Shown here: piece by piece, positions 48,113-59,800 of the stretch
Position numbering within the stretch: the stretch's first letter is position 1
Layout: every line of letters starts with the position of its first letter
Source: Anticarsia gemmatalis
Taxonomy: Eukaryota > Arthropoda > Insecta > Lepidoptera > Erebidae
Length of the DNA: 64,000 nt
Assembly (NCBI RefSeq): GCF_050436995.1
Contig: NC_134765.1
Span: 3,127,501-3,191,500, forward strand
Reading direction: 5' to 3'
Program-made: the position numbers and the translations under genes
The notes under the pieces: model-generated
What the model was told of the DNA's origin: nothing
The model's database searches: none
The model's input: only the letters and a program-made list of their open reading frames with translations

Positions 48113-49388
48113 AGAAGTGGTAATTTATCTTAAGTTACTATTTATATTTCGGACATGACGTGTGCTCTTTAATGTTATGTTGCCATTTTTTTGCTAATGC
48201 GGATGTACGAATAACTGTATTGATACTTTAAATGATTACTGAATGTTTTACTATATCTTCTTATCCATAGTAGAACTTGAATTGAATGTGGATATCCTTC
48301 ATGATAAGCTTCTGATAACCTAGAATGATCTAGACATCTCAAAAATTCTAATTATATGTAAATTTTTTGCTAAGTACTTTTGTTTACTTTCAAAAAATAG
48401 GCCGTATTTTGTAACTAGATCTAATGGAATGAAATTTCTTAATGGTTTTTTAAGTGTCATAGAGCAGGGTCCCTTTTTAGATCAAAAGTAGAACAGTAGG
48501 GTCTGGAAATAGTAGTAATTATAAAAGCATCGACCCTATTAAGTCGAAAATTTGTAATTTATCTAAACGTGTTCGCAAGGCTCCGATATCTATTAATTTA
48601 TCATTAGTTTATTGACCTTGTTTCATACCAACGTCACACTTTACTAATTACTTATTAAGAACTCGGACCGTGGTGTTGACTTACCTAAAAAGGCCTCAGA
48701 TTCGTCATAGATATTGTTAAGAATTTAAGAGATTAGTTGAAAAAATGTGGGAAATAATCTTATTTAAGTAGTCACATAAAATAGGTACATAGTATTCCTA
48801 AATGTTATTTTATAGTTACTAAATAAACTACTACGACTATCAAAAATCGATCTATCGACAACTTCTTGAAAAAAAAATTTTTGCAGAGTAGCAGTATATT
48901 AGCGAGGACTGCCGAGGACCTGTAATTGGCTGACTGCTGCGTATATGTGTACCTACTAAATAAATTGTTATTCGTTGTTCGACTTCCAAATATTACATAT
49001 AAATAAATAAGTACGTTTTAAATACCAACCTCTCGGGAATCGATAGCTCAGACTATAGAAAATTGCGCTATAGCTTTAAGTGAGAATCCATTACCACCCA
49101 CATTCCCATCTGTGTCTTCGGCATGCCAAAGAAAAACCTTCGCAGGCTTCATTATTTAACAGTTCTTTTAAAAACTTATATTCTCGGTTTGGATATTAAA
49201 TCTTCATACATATTGGTGTATTTGGTTGTGTAAAGCTTACATTGGTCGTTGATAACCAGTCAGTCAACTTGTTGTAAATACCGTACAGTGTACACTCGTA
49301 TCTTGGCAGCCATTTATTAAAAAGTATTAAAGCCTACTGATGTAAGGCTTTGATCAGACTGCTAAGGCCGCACTTTTTATTTTACAGA
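48113..49388. other. Unassigned AT-rich stretch
   Basis: Short words near 48835-48870 and 49037-49070 (CTATCGACAACTTC, AATCGATAGCTC, GCGCTATAG) hint at decayed pieces of the GCGCTGATCA MITE family but are too short to call. Confidence 0.3.
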
Positions 49389-49440
49389 TTTTTTGAACCC
49401 ATTACTGTCCCACACAGGGCTGAGGGTCTCCTCCCGACTT
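49389..49440 (-). mobile_element. SINE tail fragment
   Basis: TTTTTTGAACCCATTACTGTCC then GGGCTGAGGGTCTCCTCCCG matches the last ~50 bases of the SINE at 52070-52396 on the same strand. Confidence 0.6.
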
Positions 49441-49549
49441 AATAGCTGCCAAAGTTTTCATATTAAAACTAAGTACATTTTATCGTTAGTAGGTTGTCTG
49501 AAAAGCATAAATATGTTAAGCACACAAATGGTACCAAAGAATTAGCAAG

Positions 49550-49598
49550 GTACATGCAAATTCTAAAACGACACATGTTTTTCAGAATTTGCATGTAC
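49550..49598. repeat. Perfect 15-bp hairpin
   Basis: GTACATGCAAATTCT (49550-49564) is the exact inverse of AGAATTTGCATGTAC (49584-49598). The 19-base loop begins AAAA and ends with TTTT plus TC, so a few further pairs are possible. The stem contains ATGCAAAT, the octamer recognised by POU proteins, in both arms. It is too short for a typical pre-miRNA. Confidence 0.65.
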
Positions 49599-50169
49599 TT
49601 CTTCTTTAATCTATAACAATCCTTTTTGAATTGGCCTACTCAATTCCAGTGCCTTCGTGCACAGAGCCTTAACCATACTACAGTGATCGTAGTATAGAAG
49701 TAACCCATATTTGTTATCGCCGTGTCGTAATATTTGTCGCTGTGTTCTCACGCCGATAGAATCGATCCATTTAATAGGCTTCAAGTAGATTCCGTTAGTC
49801 ACGGTGCTTTTTGTTCGCCACGATTAAGGTTGGCCAGAAATAGAATTTGACGCTTTATTTGGACATTTTGTCGATTGGGCAACTGGTAGTGGTTATTAAT
49901 AACTTTTTGTGAATTACTCTTTGAGAGATAGTTAAGGTTTATAAATAGACAGCTTGTTTTTTGGGTTATGTGAAAGTTAAAAAATCATTACACGTTCTTG
50001 TTGTTTAAATTGCATTAGTTGTGAATTATTCTCCTTTAGTACTCTTTGTTTGTTTAACTAAGTGCGGTCCGAAGTGCACCAACTGGATTTATTTTTATAG
50101 AGAGCTTATACTCGCGGATATCTCGCTTGTTTTATAATTAAATATGTAGTACTATTATAAATTAAATCT

Positions 50170-50245
50170 ATTAATGTCTCACTGCTGGGCAAGGGTCTCC
50201 TCCCGTAATGAGGAAGAGGGTAAGTCTTGAGCCCATATACAGACT
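50170..50245 (-). mobile_element. SINE tail fragment
   Basis: ATTAATGTCTCACTGCTGGG, CAAGGGTCTCCTCCCG, TAATGAGGAAGAGGGTAAGTCTTGAGCCC match the 3' part of the 52.1-kb SINE. The rest is missing. Confidence 0.65.
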
Positions 50246-50763
50246 ATCATCAAGCCAAATTTTATCCAAAATCGTGACCACGTGAAAGAAGGACAGACAA
50301 ACAGACTATCACATTTATAACATTGATAGGGATAAAATAAACCTAATATTTTAATTTAAAATTACTTTCTTAAACTGTGTAAAAAATAACTGAACAAATA
50401 GCTGTTGCCAACCCTACCTTGCCTAGATTGGTAATGTCCAAGTGTCCGAGACTGTTGTGCAACAAATGACGCAACAATGTGACTATTTTTGTTCTAATTA
50501 GTTTCAAGTAGTTGTACGTGTTTTAAGAAATAACTAGTGTTAGCTCAACTATGATATTATTATGTTTACTTTTACCTAGGAATGTTGTTTTACATTCTAG
50601 ACGTGAATCTAGCGTTGCTGAATTTGCAGGTAGGCTTTATATTTTGTTATTACATTAAATTATGCGGATGTGCGAAAGAAATTGCGGAATTGACATTATT
50701 TTTATATTGATGGTGATAGCTTTCTGGAAGCCTTGCCGGCTACAACCATTCGAATATTTTTTT

Positions 50764-50940
50764 TTTAACCCGTTGTCGTCTCTATGCTGGGCAAGGGCCT
50801 CCTGTATGAGGGAGGGGCTAGGCATTGAGACCACCATTTTGGCCAAGGGTGGGTCGACCCTGCATGCCCTCCAGAAATTTGATAAACAACTTTTACGCAT
50901 ACAAGTTTTCATCACGATGGTTTCCTTCAGTGTCAGTGAT
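50764..50940 (-). mobile_element. tRNA-derived SINE, 3' half
   Basis: It is collinear with the 52.1-kb SINE from the tail inward: TTAACCCGTTGTCGTC, TGCTGGGCAAGGGCCTCCTG, GAGGGAGGGGCTAGGC, CCATTTTGGCCAAG, CATGCCCTCCAGAAATTTG, CATCACGATGGTTTCCTTC. It stops before the tRNA-like head. Frames on both strands (86 and 101 codons) over it are incidental. Confidence 0.7.
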
Positions 50941-51569
50941 AAAATAAACTTTAGTGTGCGATATTAATTTACTCCAAATTAGCGAGTACTAAGCTGTTTT
51001 TTATTGTAATTAGACCTAGTGTTTCTATTAGTGACTTTCTCAACTGCATGCATGCACCTTTCACTTGGAATGCTCTTCAATCGAAATTCCTTCTTTACAC
51101 TCATTTTATGTTTGTCGTAAAACGTCTCAATGGGTCATAGGAATTGTGTAATAGATGGAAGAAGTAGTAATTAGTTCTTTCTATTTTATTGTACTAATAA
51201 AATGATGTAAGGTTTTATTAGACAGTAGTTAGATTGAGATTTACGTTTGGTTTCGAAGTAATCTTTTTCGATACGATTTCGTAACTTGTATTTGAGGAGA
51301 TTATTAAAGCTTGTATGATAGATGTATACTAATGAACTAAGATTATTTAAAGTTTTGTTTTTATATTCCTGACAATAAGTTACGTCTTTATAGTTCTCGC
51401 GACTTAATTGTGTGAGTATGTAAACATCGTAATAGGTTACTTATAGTGCCTAAATCCTTTATGTTGTAGGGGACCATAAGTTTGTAAGTGATACTTTTTG
51501 ACCTCTGATGTAGAAAAAATTAAGTTATGCAGCTTATTTATGATCACTGAACGTCCTACCTCTCCTGTA
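50941..51569. other. Unassigned AT-rich stretch
   Basis: Nothing recognisable on either strand. Confidence 0.35.
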
Positions 51570-51648
51570 CCCTCGGTTTCTGAGTACATTTAGCGGTAGT
51601 TTATCTATTCAATAGCGCTTAAACTCATATAAAAAAACGCTGTTGGGG
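51570..51648. mobile_element. PIF/Harbinger-like hairpin MITE, right arm deleted
   Basis: The left arm CCTCGGTTTCTGAGTACATT, AGCGGTAGTTTATCTATTCA, ATAGCGC is intact and followed by the spacer AAACTCATATAAAAAAACGCTGTT. The right arm then jumps to GGGGT. The deletion removes nearly the whole second arm, leaving what looks like its terminal G run. Compare the full copies at 4075-4192 and 63119-63250. Confidence 0.65.
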
Positions 51649-51893
51649 TGAGTTAGCTTAACTATATCTTCAATCTAGGTAATGTAATTCAATCCAAGTC
51701 TAAGTGTATAAGATTAAGTTCGTGATTACTATTATCAGCACGTAGTTCGGTACCGGAACTCTTGGCATGCAACCTTTAATCTAAAGTTTAAGCCTACGTT
51801 CACACCTTTACATATTGCATTAGAGACATTCATCTCCCAGAGTTGATTCGAACCTTTCTATTAGGCATTGAAGCTGCAAAATTTCTCGTCAAC

Positions 51894-52064
51894 TGGCTTA
51901 TCGCGTATCTCAGTTGACTACTGTATGTCAAAATGATGATTACTATTCTGTATATTGTTGCTTTGACGTACCGTGTTTACCATTATAATCTAAGGGAGAA
52001 AACGATGTACAGCATAGTTTGGCTTTGGAATAGTTGTCAACTGAAATATGTGATAGCCCCCCAG
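51894..52064. mobile_element. MITE with GTATCTCAGTTGACA inverted ends, copy 2
   Basis: The left end GGCTTATCGCGTATCTCAGT pairs with TTGTCAACTGAAATATGTGATAGCC on the right. The body TATTGTTGCTTTGACGTACC, CTAAGGGAGAAAACGATG is shared with 23064-23237. A SINE has integrated a few bases beyond its right end. Confidence 0.65.
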
Positions 52065-52069
52065 GATTA

Positions 52070-52396
52070 TAATAATAATAATAAATTTAACCCATTTATG
52101 TCCCACTGCTGGGCAAGGATCTCCTCCCGTAATAAAGGAGGGGTTAGGCCTTGAGTCCACCACGCTGGCCAAGTGCGGTTGGGGACTTGGCATGCCCTCA
52201 ATAAATGTTTTAAGCAAATTTTTAGGCATGCAAGGTTTCCTCACGATGTTTTCCTTCACCGTTGGAGCATGTGATAATTATTTCTAATACACACATAACT
52301 TCGAAAAGTCATTGGTGTGTTGCCTCGGGTTTGAACCTGCGACCACTTGAGTGGGAGGTGTCAGCTTATACCTCTCGGCTATCACTGCTATTTTAT
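52070..52396 (-). mobile_element. tRNA-derived SINE, full length, with 12-bp target duplication
   Basis: CCCCCAGGATTA occurs at 52058-52069 and again at 52397-52408, exactly flanking the element. On the minus strand the head is ATAAAATAGCAGTGATAGCC, GAGAGGTATAAGCTG, with B box GTCGCAGGTTCAAACCC. The middle has GGTGAAGGAAAACATCGTGA and GGCATGCCAAGTCCCC. The 3' end has CCTTGCCCAGCAGTGGGACA followed by an ATT/AAT repeat (52065-52082 region). It is the master copy against which tail fragments at 37.3, 45.9, 49.4, 50.2, 50.8 and 59.3 kb are recognised. Confidence 0.85.
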
Positions 52397-52408
52397 CCCC
52401 CAGGATTA

Positions 52409-54260
52409 ACACACAAAATATCGAACAAATCCTTTTTCGCGCATAGACCCTTTCTGAAGGTGTGATTCCAGCTAGACCGTTCCAGACGATATGCAGCTAA
52501 CATTATAACAATCAGACACAGTTGCTTTCGCTTTTATAACATTAGCTGAATTTGTAGAAGTATTTATGGATATAACATAGTATAGATTGCTTAAATTCAA
52601 GCAAATATTTATAGATTCTTAACTCGAAACTGTTAAAATATATACTGGCAGTAAATATTCGTTGTTGTAACATCGTAGCGGTGTAAAATTTGAAAGTGTT
52701 CAATCACGTTTATGACTGTTGTTTTAGTTTACGACCCCTGGCGCTATCAATACAATGTGCTGTAAAACTTTCAGTCCTGTATTTACTTATGAAATGTCGG
52801 CAATATCAGATACAACTGGAGTATAAGGTTTTTTTTTACTATACCACGCTTCCCTGTACTGTGCCTGTCAGGAATTGTTTGAAGGAATCGAATAAAAATA
52901 CATTTGCTTAATTGTTATTATCAAAATGCATGATAATATAATTAACGTAGGTTAAGCCTCCTAAATTGATAATCAGATGACGTCTTTTTAAAAGGTGTAG
53001 GTCTGCAAAAGACAGGACAAGCGCGACCCAGTATCAAATGCCGTTCCGGACGGCCCGTAACCAACAATAGATGGATGGGCTGAATAGATAGATAGATAGG
53101 TTAAAACAAGGATAGTTTCAGTATCTTTGCCTTGTCTTTGACTATCTTTGTACCGGAAAACCAAAGTTCAAGCCGGTCATATTCTATCCGGCCGGTGACT
53201 GACTAACATGGCGTAATGACTGCCTGATACATTCACAGCTTCGGTGCAGTTTTGGAGCGACGTGATGCCGACAAGCGGACATCCTTCCAAACACTAATTA
53301 CTTACTTCCTTCAATTTTCTTTTGAAACAAAGAGGAAGGAACAAAATTACCTTTTCTTAAATACTGTGTTAAACGTTTTGAGAGTCACGTCTTTTCTATA
53401 GAGGAGATGTTATCAAGTTTTAATTTCCGATTGACTTAAGCCAAAATTAATTAGTCGGAAAAAAATCTGGAACAAAGTACTTGTAAGTCTAGACTCAAGA
53501 TACATATATTATCAAACTTTAATGTCCTTTTACAATTAGTAATATGTTTTGATACCACAGCTCGTCTTCACTACGAAACAACGCGAAACTTAGTAACCCT
53601 CAAACCTAATAAATCAGACTTTTTCATGATTCCCAATGTTAAACGTAGACAATAAAGTTTTAAAGTATGTTCTAATTATTGGTATGATTAAACAAAACAA
53701 TATTAAAAAGCATATGTAGTATAAAAAGTACACTAAAAAGTTACATAATAATATCTGATGACTATCCCTTTCCGGACATGTTGTTAGGTCACCATATAAA
53801 GCGTTGCTAAATTTTTGCACAGGTGAAAGTAATTCAGATGCATAAGTTTATATAAGTTGTTATTGAACGTTATCACCTATAAGTAATGAAATCGTAATCA
53901 AATCGTAATCGCTCGCTTGAATATCGATTTGGATTTCATAAAAAAGTTTATAAAAACTATTGATTTTGTTTTGGGTCTTCTTTCTCCTCCAGCGTAAGCG
54001 GTATTTTTTATTTATTTTGAAATGAGGAAAGATTGTGCCGTTCCGATTTAATGCTGTAGGTTCTGCCTTTTATATACAAAAATACGATAGTATTTTACCA
54101 CTCTTCAATTTTTTCGGTAATGTGTCAGAGGTCGCTATTTAGTCAATTAGCATCGTTAATTTTACCCCGTAGATTCCTTTTTGATAAAGATGAAACTTTA
54201 CGTCGTATAGCAAGTATGACTGACAAATAAACTATTAATTATTAGGTACATAAGATCAAT
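52409..54260. other. Unassigned stretch
   Basis: It contains a short GATAGATAGATAGG run at about 53085-53100 preceded by a GC-richer patch (53010-53080) that could be an old retroelement 3' end; this is not established. The 73-codon (52690-52911) and 68-codon (53614-53820) frames are unrecognised. Confidence 0.3.
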
Positions 54261-54340
54261 TTTACCTGCCTACCTCTATAGGAATAAGACGCGACATCGA
54301 TTTCATCTGCCTACCTCTAAGGAAACCAGACGCGATATTA
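54261..54340. repeat. Imperfect 40-bp tandem duplication
   Basis: Two adjacent 40-base units share CTGCCTACCTCTA, AGGAA and AGACGCGA at identical offsets (54261-54300 and 54301-54340). The copies differ at several positions, so the event is not recent. Confidence 0.7.
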
Positions 54341-56759
54341 TATATGATTTTAAGGAGAAATTCGATACTGCACCGTATCGTATAGTTTGTCTCCAATAAA
54401 TGTAACGAGCTATCAAGTTGGCAAGAAACAAAGCAGTCACATTATCTTTATAGTTTACTGTACTCTCGATCGTAAATAGTAAAATCTATTATCTTCGTAC
54501 TGTAAGTCAATCTGCAAACTATTTGTAAACAAGATATCCAACGTTTTATGTGTCGTTAACAATTCAGTGTTTCCTAGTGTGTGTTCGTTGTTTGGCACTC
54601 TTCTACTAGCGCTACTTATTACTTACATTTACTGATTTATTTTTATCCGACTTCAAAAAAGGAGGTTCTCTTCACCTTGATGCGATTTTTTTTCTACTAC
54701 TTCTACACTATTCTTCATACTTAGTGAACAACTTCAAACGCAAAATGTTACCCAAAATGTGTTAAACGAAATTTAGTTTATTTTTACACACACATTATTA
54801 TGGTGGTACAGCGAATAGCAGCGCAGACATAACGCTAACTTATAAAACTAACGCACAAGAACTGAGCCTGTTCACACAATCATTGGCTGCCAAAAACATA
54901 TTAAAATGGCAGTTTTTGTCTATACAGCCTATGTACAGAACACCTAAATACAAACACATAAGCAGAAATGGGTGCAACAGTATAACTGAAATCAATTTCC
55001 TTATATGCTGTCGATATTCTTGTTTATATACCAGTTTGCTCCACCCATGAGTTAATCTCCATTAGTCAGATATTCCATGTACGGGATATCGGAAACGCAT
55101 GATAAGATACCAGATTATTTCAAGCGAAAGTGTTTAGTAATAGATATTTATTTTAGTTGTTATTGATGCAACAGTTTGTTTCTACGTTTTGTAATAGTGT
55201 TTTCAGTTTAGTCACGATTTCTTTTATCGTTGTCTTGATTAATTGGATTGTTGAGTTTGGTATTTTTACTGTAATTGTTTAATTAGAAGTTGCATGATTT
55301 TTTCTCTCAACTTACTCTTTTTTAAATGTCTCTGCCTCTGTATCCTTAAATAAGACATAAGTTTCGTGTGATTTATTAATTTGTCATGAGTTTCTTTACA
55401 AAATTGGTATTCAAACAACACTCAATTTTAAGAGATGCTCTAATTTATTATGTATTTATGTTTACTTGCAACACACGTCATAGTAATGGCGACAGCACGA
55501 GATCCAAGTGTAATTGAAAATTGGATGTTTTTGAGCATTCTACCCTTTTTTTGCTAATGCTTGCACGTACGATTTTGTCAAATATAAATAAATCAATACT
55601 ATCTTTTACCAAAGTTAAGGAAATAATTCATGACCTTATTCTGTCACCAAAGATATTTACATGGATTGATCTATATCGATAAAGTCGTCTGTTTCTGTCT
55701 CTCGGTTTACCTTCTCGAGTCCAATTAATATCGATTTCACTGCATCGATGTTTATTCGATACTTTCTTTCACGTGAGTTGTTTATGTTCCGTGTGATATG
55801 TTAACTGCCTCGTGTAGGCTTTAACATGAAGGGCCGTAGTATTAACTACTACAGTGTAAATAAATTACAGTTTTATTACTATTTCGAAATAGCCATATTT
55901 TCTACAACACGATTCAACTGGTTGATTTTAAAGCTATCGAAATTGCTTTGTATTTATTTTGTCGCATTGTCCTGCAAAAAAAAAATATCTAGCTAATATT
56001 TCATAAAAATGTTATTAACTAACTCATATCTTTCGAAAGACAGCTTCTGAGGAATTCAGAAAGCAGTGTTCAGAAGAGTCTGTAATATAGACATATCAAA
56101 TGTTTACAGACTCTAAATTAACTTAAAATAATTCTAAAATAAAAACATTTACTGGTTTACTCTTCTAACGAATTTAATACTCAAATCTACTGCACAGTTT
56201 TTTGGACTTATGTAAAATCACATTAAAACGGACACACATCCACCAAACGTCATAATATTTCCCTTCGCACGTGTATCATAAAACTATGTCGAAACAAAGG
56301 TGTGACGACAAACAAGCGTGACTGCATACGTAACAGTTTTGATAACAAACATTCCACAAACGTATATATTATGATTATTACGAACATTATAATAATAATC
56401 GTTTGTCAAAAACGAGGTAAAAGGCGATTGTTTAATATTTTGGAAAACTGTATCGGATATTGAATTGTAATATTAATATGTACTTATGTGAATGTCTACC
56501 TACTCTGTTATTACGTGTTTATTCTGATTTTGGCTTTTACGTATTTTATAGCCTTGTGAAGACTGGGTGGGTGGTCTCTTAAAAATAAATACCTATATGA
56601 TATACTTGTTATCAAAATCCGAGATACCGTCAACCAAAATACGTCAACCCTCGTATGAAGCACTGTGTTGCACAACTAAACCTTGAGGTAAGGCAGTTGT
56701 GTTGGCAGAATATTTTCCAGATATCTAGAAATTTTGACAAAATTCCAATATATTTTTGA
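54341..56759. other. Unassigned AT-rich stretch
   Basis: No gene or repeat was recognised on either strand. Confidence 0.35.
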
Positions 56760-56989
56760 CTAGCTGACGCACGCAACTTCGCTTGCGTCACATTTTTCCC
56801 GTTTTTGTAACATTTTTCACTGGTACTCTGCTCCTATTGGTCGTAGCGTGATGATATATAGTCTATAGCCTTCCTCGATAAATGGGCTATCTAACACTGA
56901 AAGAATTTTTCAAATCGGACTAGTAGTTCCCGAGATTAGCGCGTTCAAACAAACAAACAAACTCTTCAGCTTTATAATATTAGTATAGA
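56760..56989 (-). mobile_element. Non-autonomous Helitron, complete
   Basis: CTAG at 56760-56763 (host A 56759) and the inverse of TCTATACTAATATTATAAAG ending at 56989 (host T 56990) give perfect Helitron termini. The 3' hairpin arm CGCAACTTCGCTTGCG is present. The AAGAGAATGGGTCA segment found in the sister copies is deleted, which explains its 230-bp length. Confidence 0.8.
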
Positions 56990-57860
56990 TAAGATTAAGA
57001 AAATAGATGGAAAATTATTATATACTTATGGTACCTTTTTCAGATTATTATGTTTAGGGAATAATTTGGACGATTTTGGAAGATTTTCCATGGATAAATA
57101 ACTTGCTAGTAAAGTCAAAAATGACTCATTAAGCTATTTCATAATATCATAAGTCTTACTAAATCCTTAACGGTAAACATGTAAACGCATCTCAAATAGC
57201 GTAACAATAAATATTATTAAATCAATAGCCTATTCTATTTCGTGATAAACAATCATTGCCGGTTTTATCGTTGTTATTTCGCAAGTAGACGGGAACCGAG
57301 TGAACTTTACTCGTATTGTTGTAATATAGATCGAGAGACAGGTTGAAGGGTTAGCCGGGGGCCCGTGTCGTGTGTTTCGTAAATGTGATGTAACTAAGCT
57401 GTAAAAGGTTCTATGGTATACGTGTAAGGGTTTTTTGGTAAATATAATCAATAATGGTATTATAATCAAACGGATCTTATTAAAAATTCAAGGTTGATAA
57501 AATTCGATTAAAACGTTGGGTAAACAAAGAAGGTAATCCTAACCTTTAATTTTCAATTGCGTTTAGGTTACATTTTAATATTAAACTTCGATTAGTACAC
57601 TTATAGTAGACACTCTTTCGTTGAATTGAAACTGATAAAGATAGAAAAATGACATTCTATTTGTCGAAAAAAATAATAATTCTTTCGTTATTTACATTTC
57701 GTAGTTTCCTAATTGATACTTCCTCTAAAATTAGTATTGCGTAATACTCTCAACAAATATCTAGTAAAACACCGTAATGTTATAGTAGCCAGCCTTGTTT
57801 CCGTCACATTCAAGTCGCCTGAAGCTGGTCTTCTACGACAAGTATGGCAGGTAAAGGTGA
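56990..57860. other. Unassigned stretch
   Basis: A 79-codon minus frame (57230-57469) is unrecognised. No repeat was found. Confidence 0.35.
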
Positions 57861-58020
57861 GTCTACGCTAGAGAAGCCGAGCACGAACGGACTATGGGCC
57901 AAGCACTAAAAACTCTTTTCTAAACGTGCTCGTTCACACTACACGAGTTTGTGTTCGGCTTGCATTCGGCTTGTATTCGGCTTGCATTCGGCTTACACTC
58001 GGCTCATGCAGTTCCACCTC
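57861..58020. repeat. 11-bp minisatellite within an inverted-repeat unit
   Basis: TTCGGCTTGCA repeats five times in tandem with small changes (57954-58008). Upstream, AAGCCGAGCACGAAC (57884-57898) is an imperfect inverse of GTTTGTGTTCGGCTT, and GAGCACG/CGTGCTC is a second inverted pair. GGTGAGTCTACGCTAG at 57857-57872 looks like an element terminus, with a weak counterpart near 58010-58025. A MITE with subterminal tandem repeats is likely. Confidence 0.5.
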
Positions 58021-59270
58021 TACGGCCATTTAAATTTCGTCATCAAACCTGTATCATTTCAAAAACATTAACTCACAACTTAACATAGAAATAATAACAG
58101 ACTCAAAGTGTAAATTATAACCTTGCTTATAGCTTGCACTTGTGGATAGCAGGAAAGGGTGTCAAACAGAAAATTAATTTGATTGGTCGAGATTATCGAG
58201 CTATAAGGCCGGAGGACACTCAGCCAATTCCTGTAACAACAGGTGATAATTACACTTTCACTCGGTGTGCCCATACCCTGGGGTTCTACAGTGTTGCCAA
58301 TTGAAATAGGCGTTTTGTTTTGTTTATTTATCTTGATAGTGCGATAAGTCTGTGCTTTATTAAACTTGCATTTGTAGAATTAAATTATCGTGAGACCAAG
58401 GATTGTTTATGTTTAAAGAGGAATTTGCTCTAGCCTCGATACGTTTTAGATAAAACGGTAATAACTCACTGTTTTAATTGTTGACAAGTCTTTGATGAAT
58501 TTATACTAGTTATTATTATATTTTATACTTACTTATTATTAGTTCTACCTAATTTGGCATCCTTTTCTATTGTAGAACGATTCGTACATGTTGGTCATGA
58601 ACAAAGTTAAATATCAAAATGATTAAGGTCGAATATTGATCCTTGTAATTGTCAAAATTTCAGTAAACTTGACGCAAGTTCAAAAAGTATAACCATCGGG
58701 AAGAATTTGATAAAAAAATACGCGTGTCTTACTTATACTTATGTTTAAAGAACAACAAGATTTCATCACTCTATTTAGCAAGAAGCTTTTAATAGTCTAC
58801 TTAGTCTTGTAGGCGTTTCAACTGTCATGATAGCAATGAGTCCATCACATCACACACATCCCATTATGTACAGATTACGATCAATGTGTTATATTTTGAA
58901 CACCTTATCTCATATATCGATGTTTGTAAAAGGCTAGCTCCATATTTAAGTATAGCCAGTGCTAACTTGTCTTTGATAGATTATTATCTATCGACTATAA
59001 TTAATTTAGTACGTAATCATGTTGCAAGAGGAACTTTGTTCAATTTGTCCTAAGAATTACGTATTTTATTAGACTAATCATCGCGTAACGCTTTCGTAAA
59101 TCTCTTTAAAAAGCTTAGGTTTAAAATTCCCTATGTTATACCTGCCCGAGAGACCTTCTTGAAATAGTGTTTTAGATATAAATAATTATCGCTTGTTTTA
59201 ACGGTACATAAAAACATCATGATGAAAGCACCTTGCATGCCAAAGACTTCAATCTGCGCTTGGCTATCGT
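58021..59270. other. Unassigned AT-rich stretch
   Basis: Nothing recognisable on either strand. Confidence 0.35.
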
Positions 59271-59347
59271 TAAAGACTCAAAGTCTAGCTCACATCCTCC
59301 TTACAGGAAGATCCTCCCTCGGCAATGGGACTATAAGTTATTTTATA
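59271..59347 (+). mobile_element. SINE tail fragment, plus strand
   Basis: GACTCAAAGTCTAGCTCACATCC, GGAAGATCCTCCCTCGGCAA and TGGGACTATAAGTTA correspond to GACTCAAGGCCTAACCCC, GGAGATCCTTGCCCAGCAG and TGGGACATAAATGGGTTA of the 52.1-kb SINE. It is the only plus-strand fragment of this family noticed. Confidence 0.5.
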
Positions 59348-59644
59348 CCTTCTTCTCATAATATCAGCTACCTGCAAGTTATCTAGCGCCTATCTGCGAA
59401 TTACACTACAAAGCGACAAATGCTTAAAACGCCTATAGGAATAGCATTAAATTACATATCGGTTAGATACCTCTTAGCGCAAATTCAATTAATCTTGTCC
59501 AATAAATGGATAGAACAGGAAACCTCTGCTTTGATTTATGAGACAGTAAATACATACAACAAGCTGTTATAAATTATTATTCTTACTATATCGTGAGTTA
59601 TTTTACACAACGTCACAAAGGAGTAACAGTCGCGCGGACCGTTT

Positions 59645-59800
59645 CTGTATTCCGATTCACTACATATGGTAATGTGGAGTAACGAGAGTTTGACATTTAA
59701 AAATGTATCGGAAAAATAGTACCGTTGACGCCCGCTAGAGGTGCTGATCAGGTTTTCATACAAAATTTGTCAATGACCGATTGTCGGCAGTAAAGGAGCA
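59645..59800. mobile_element. MITE of the GCGCTGATCA family, copy at 59.6 kb
   Basis: It carries CGATTCACTAC, GAGAGTTTGACATTTAAAAA, AATAGTACCGTTGACGCCCG, CTAGAGGTGCTGATCAGG, TTTTCATACAAAATTTGTCA and GACCGATTGTCGGCAG. Same orientation as the 46217 copy. The right TIR is eroded. Confidence 0.65.

Noticed and set aside
50600..50640. Second recursive splice site (TTTGCAG|GTAGGC)
   Set aside because: The pyrimidine tract is poor and the donor deviates from GTAAG, so it is much weaker than the 41759 site.
53010..53100. 3' end of a non-LTR retrotransposon with a GATA tail
   Set aside because: A GC-richer patch followed by GATAGATAGATAGG is suggestive, but no coding motif or tail family could be confirmed.
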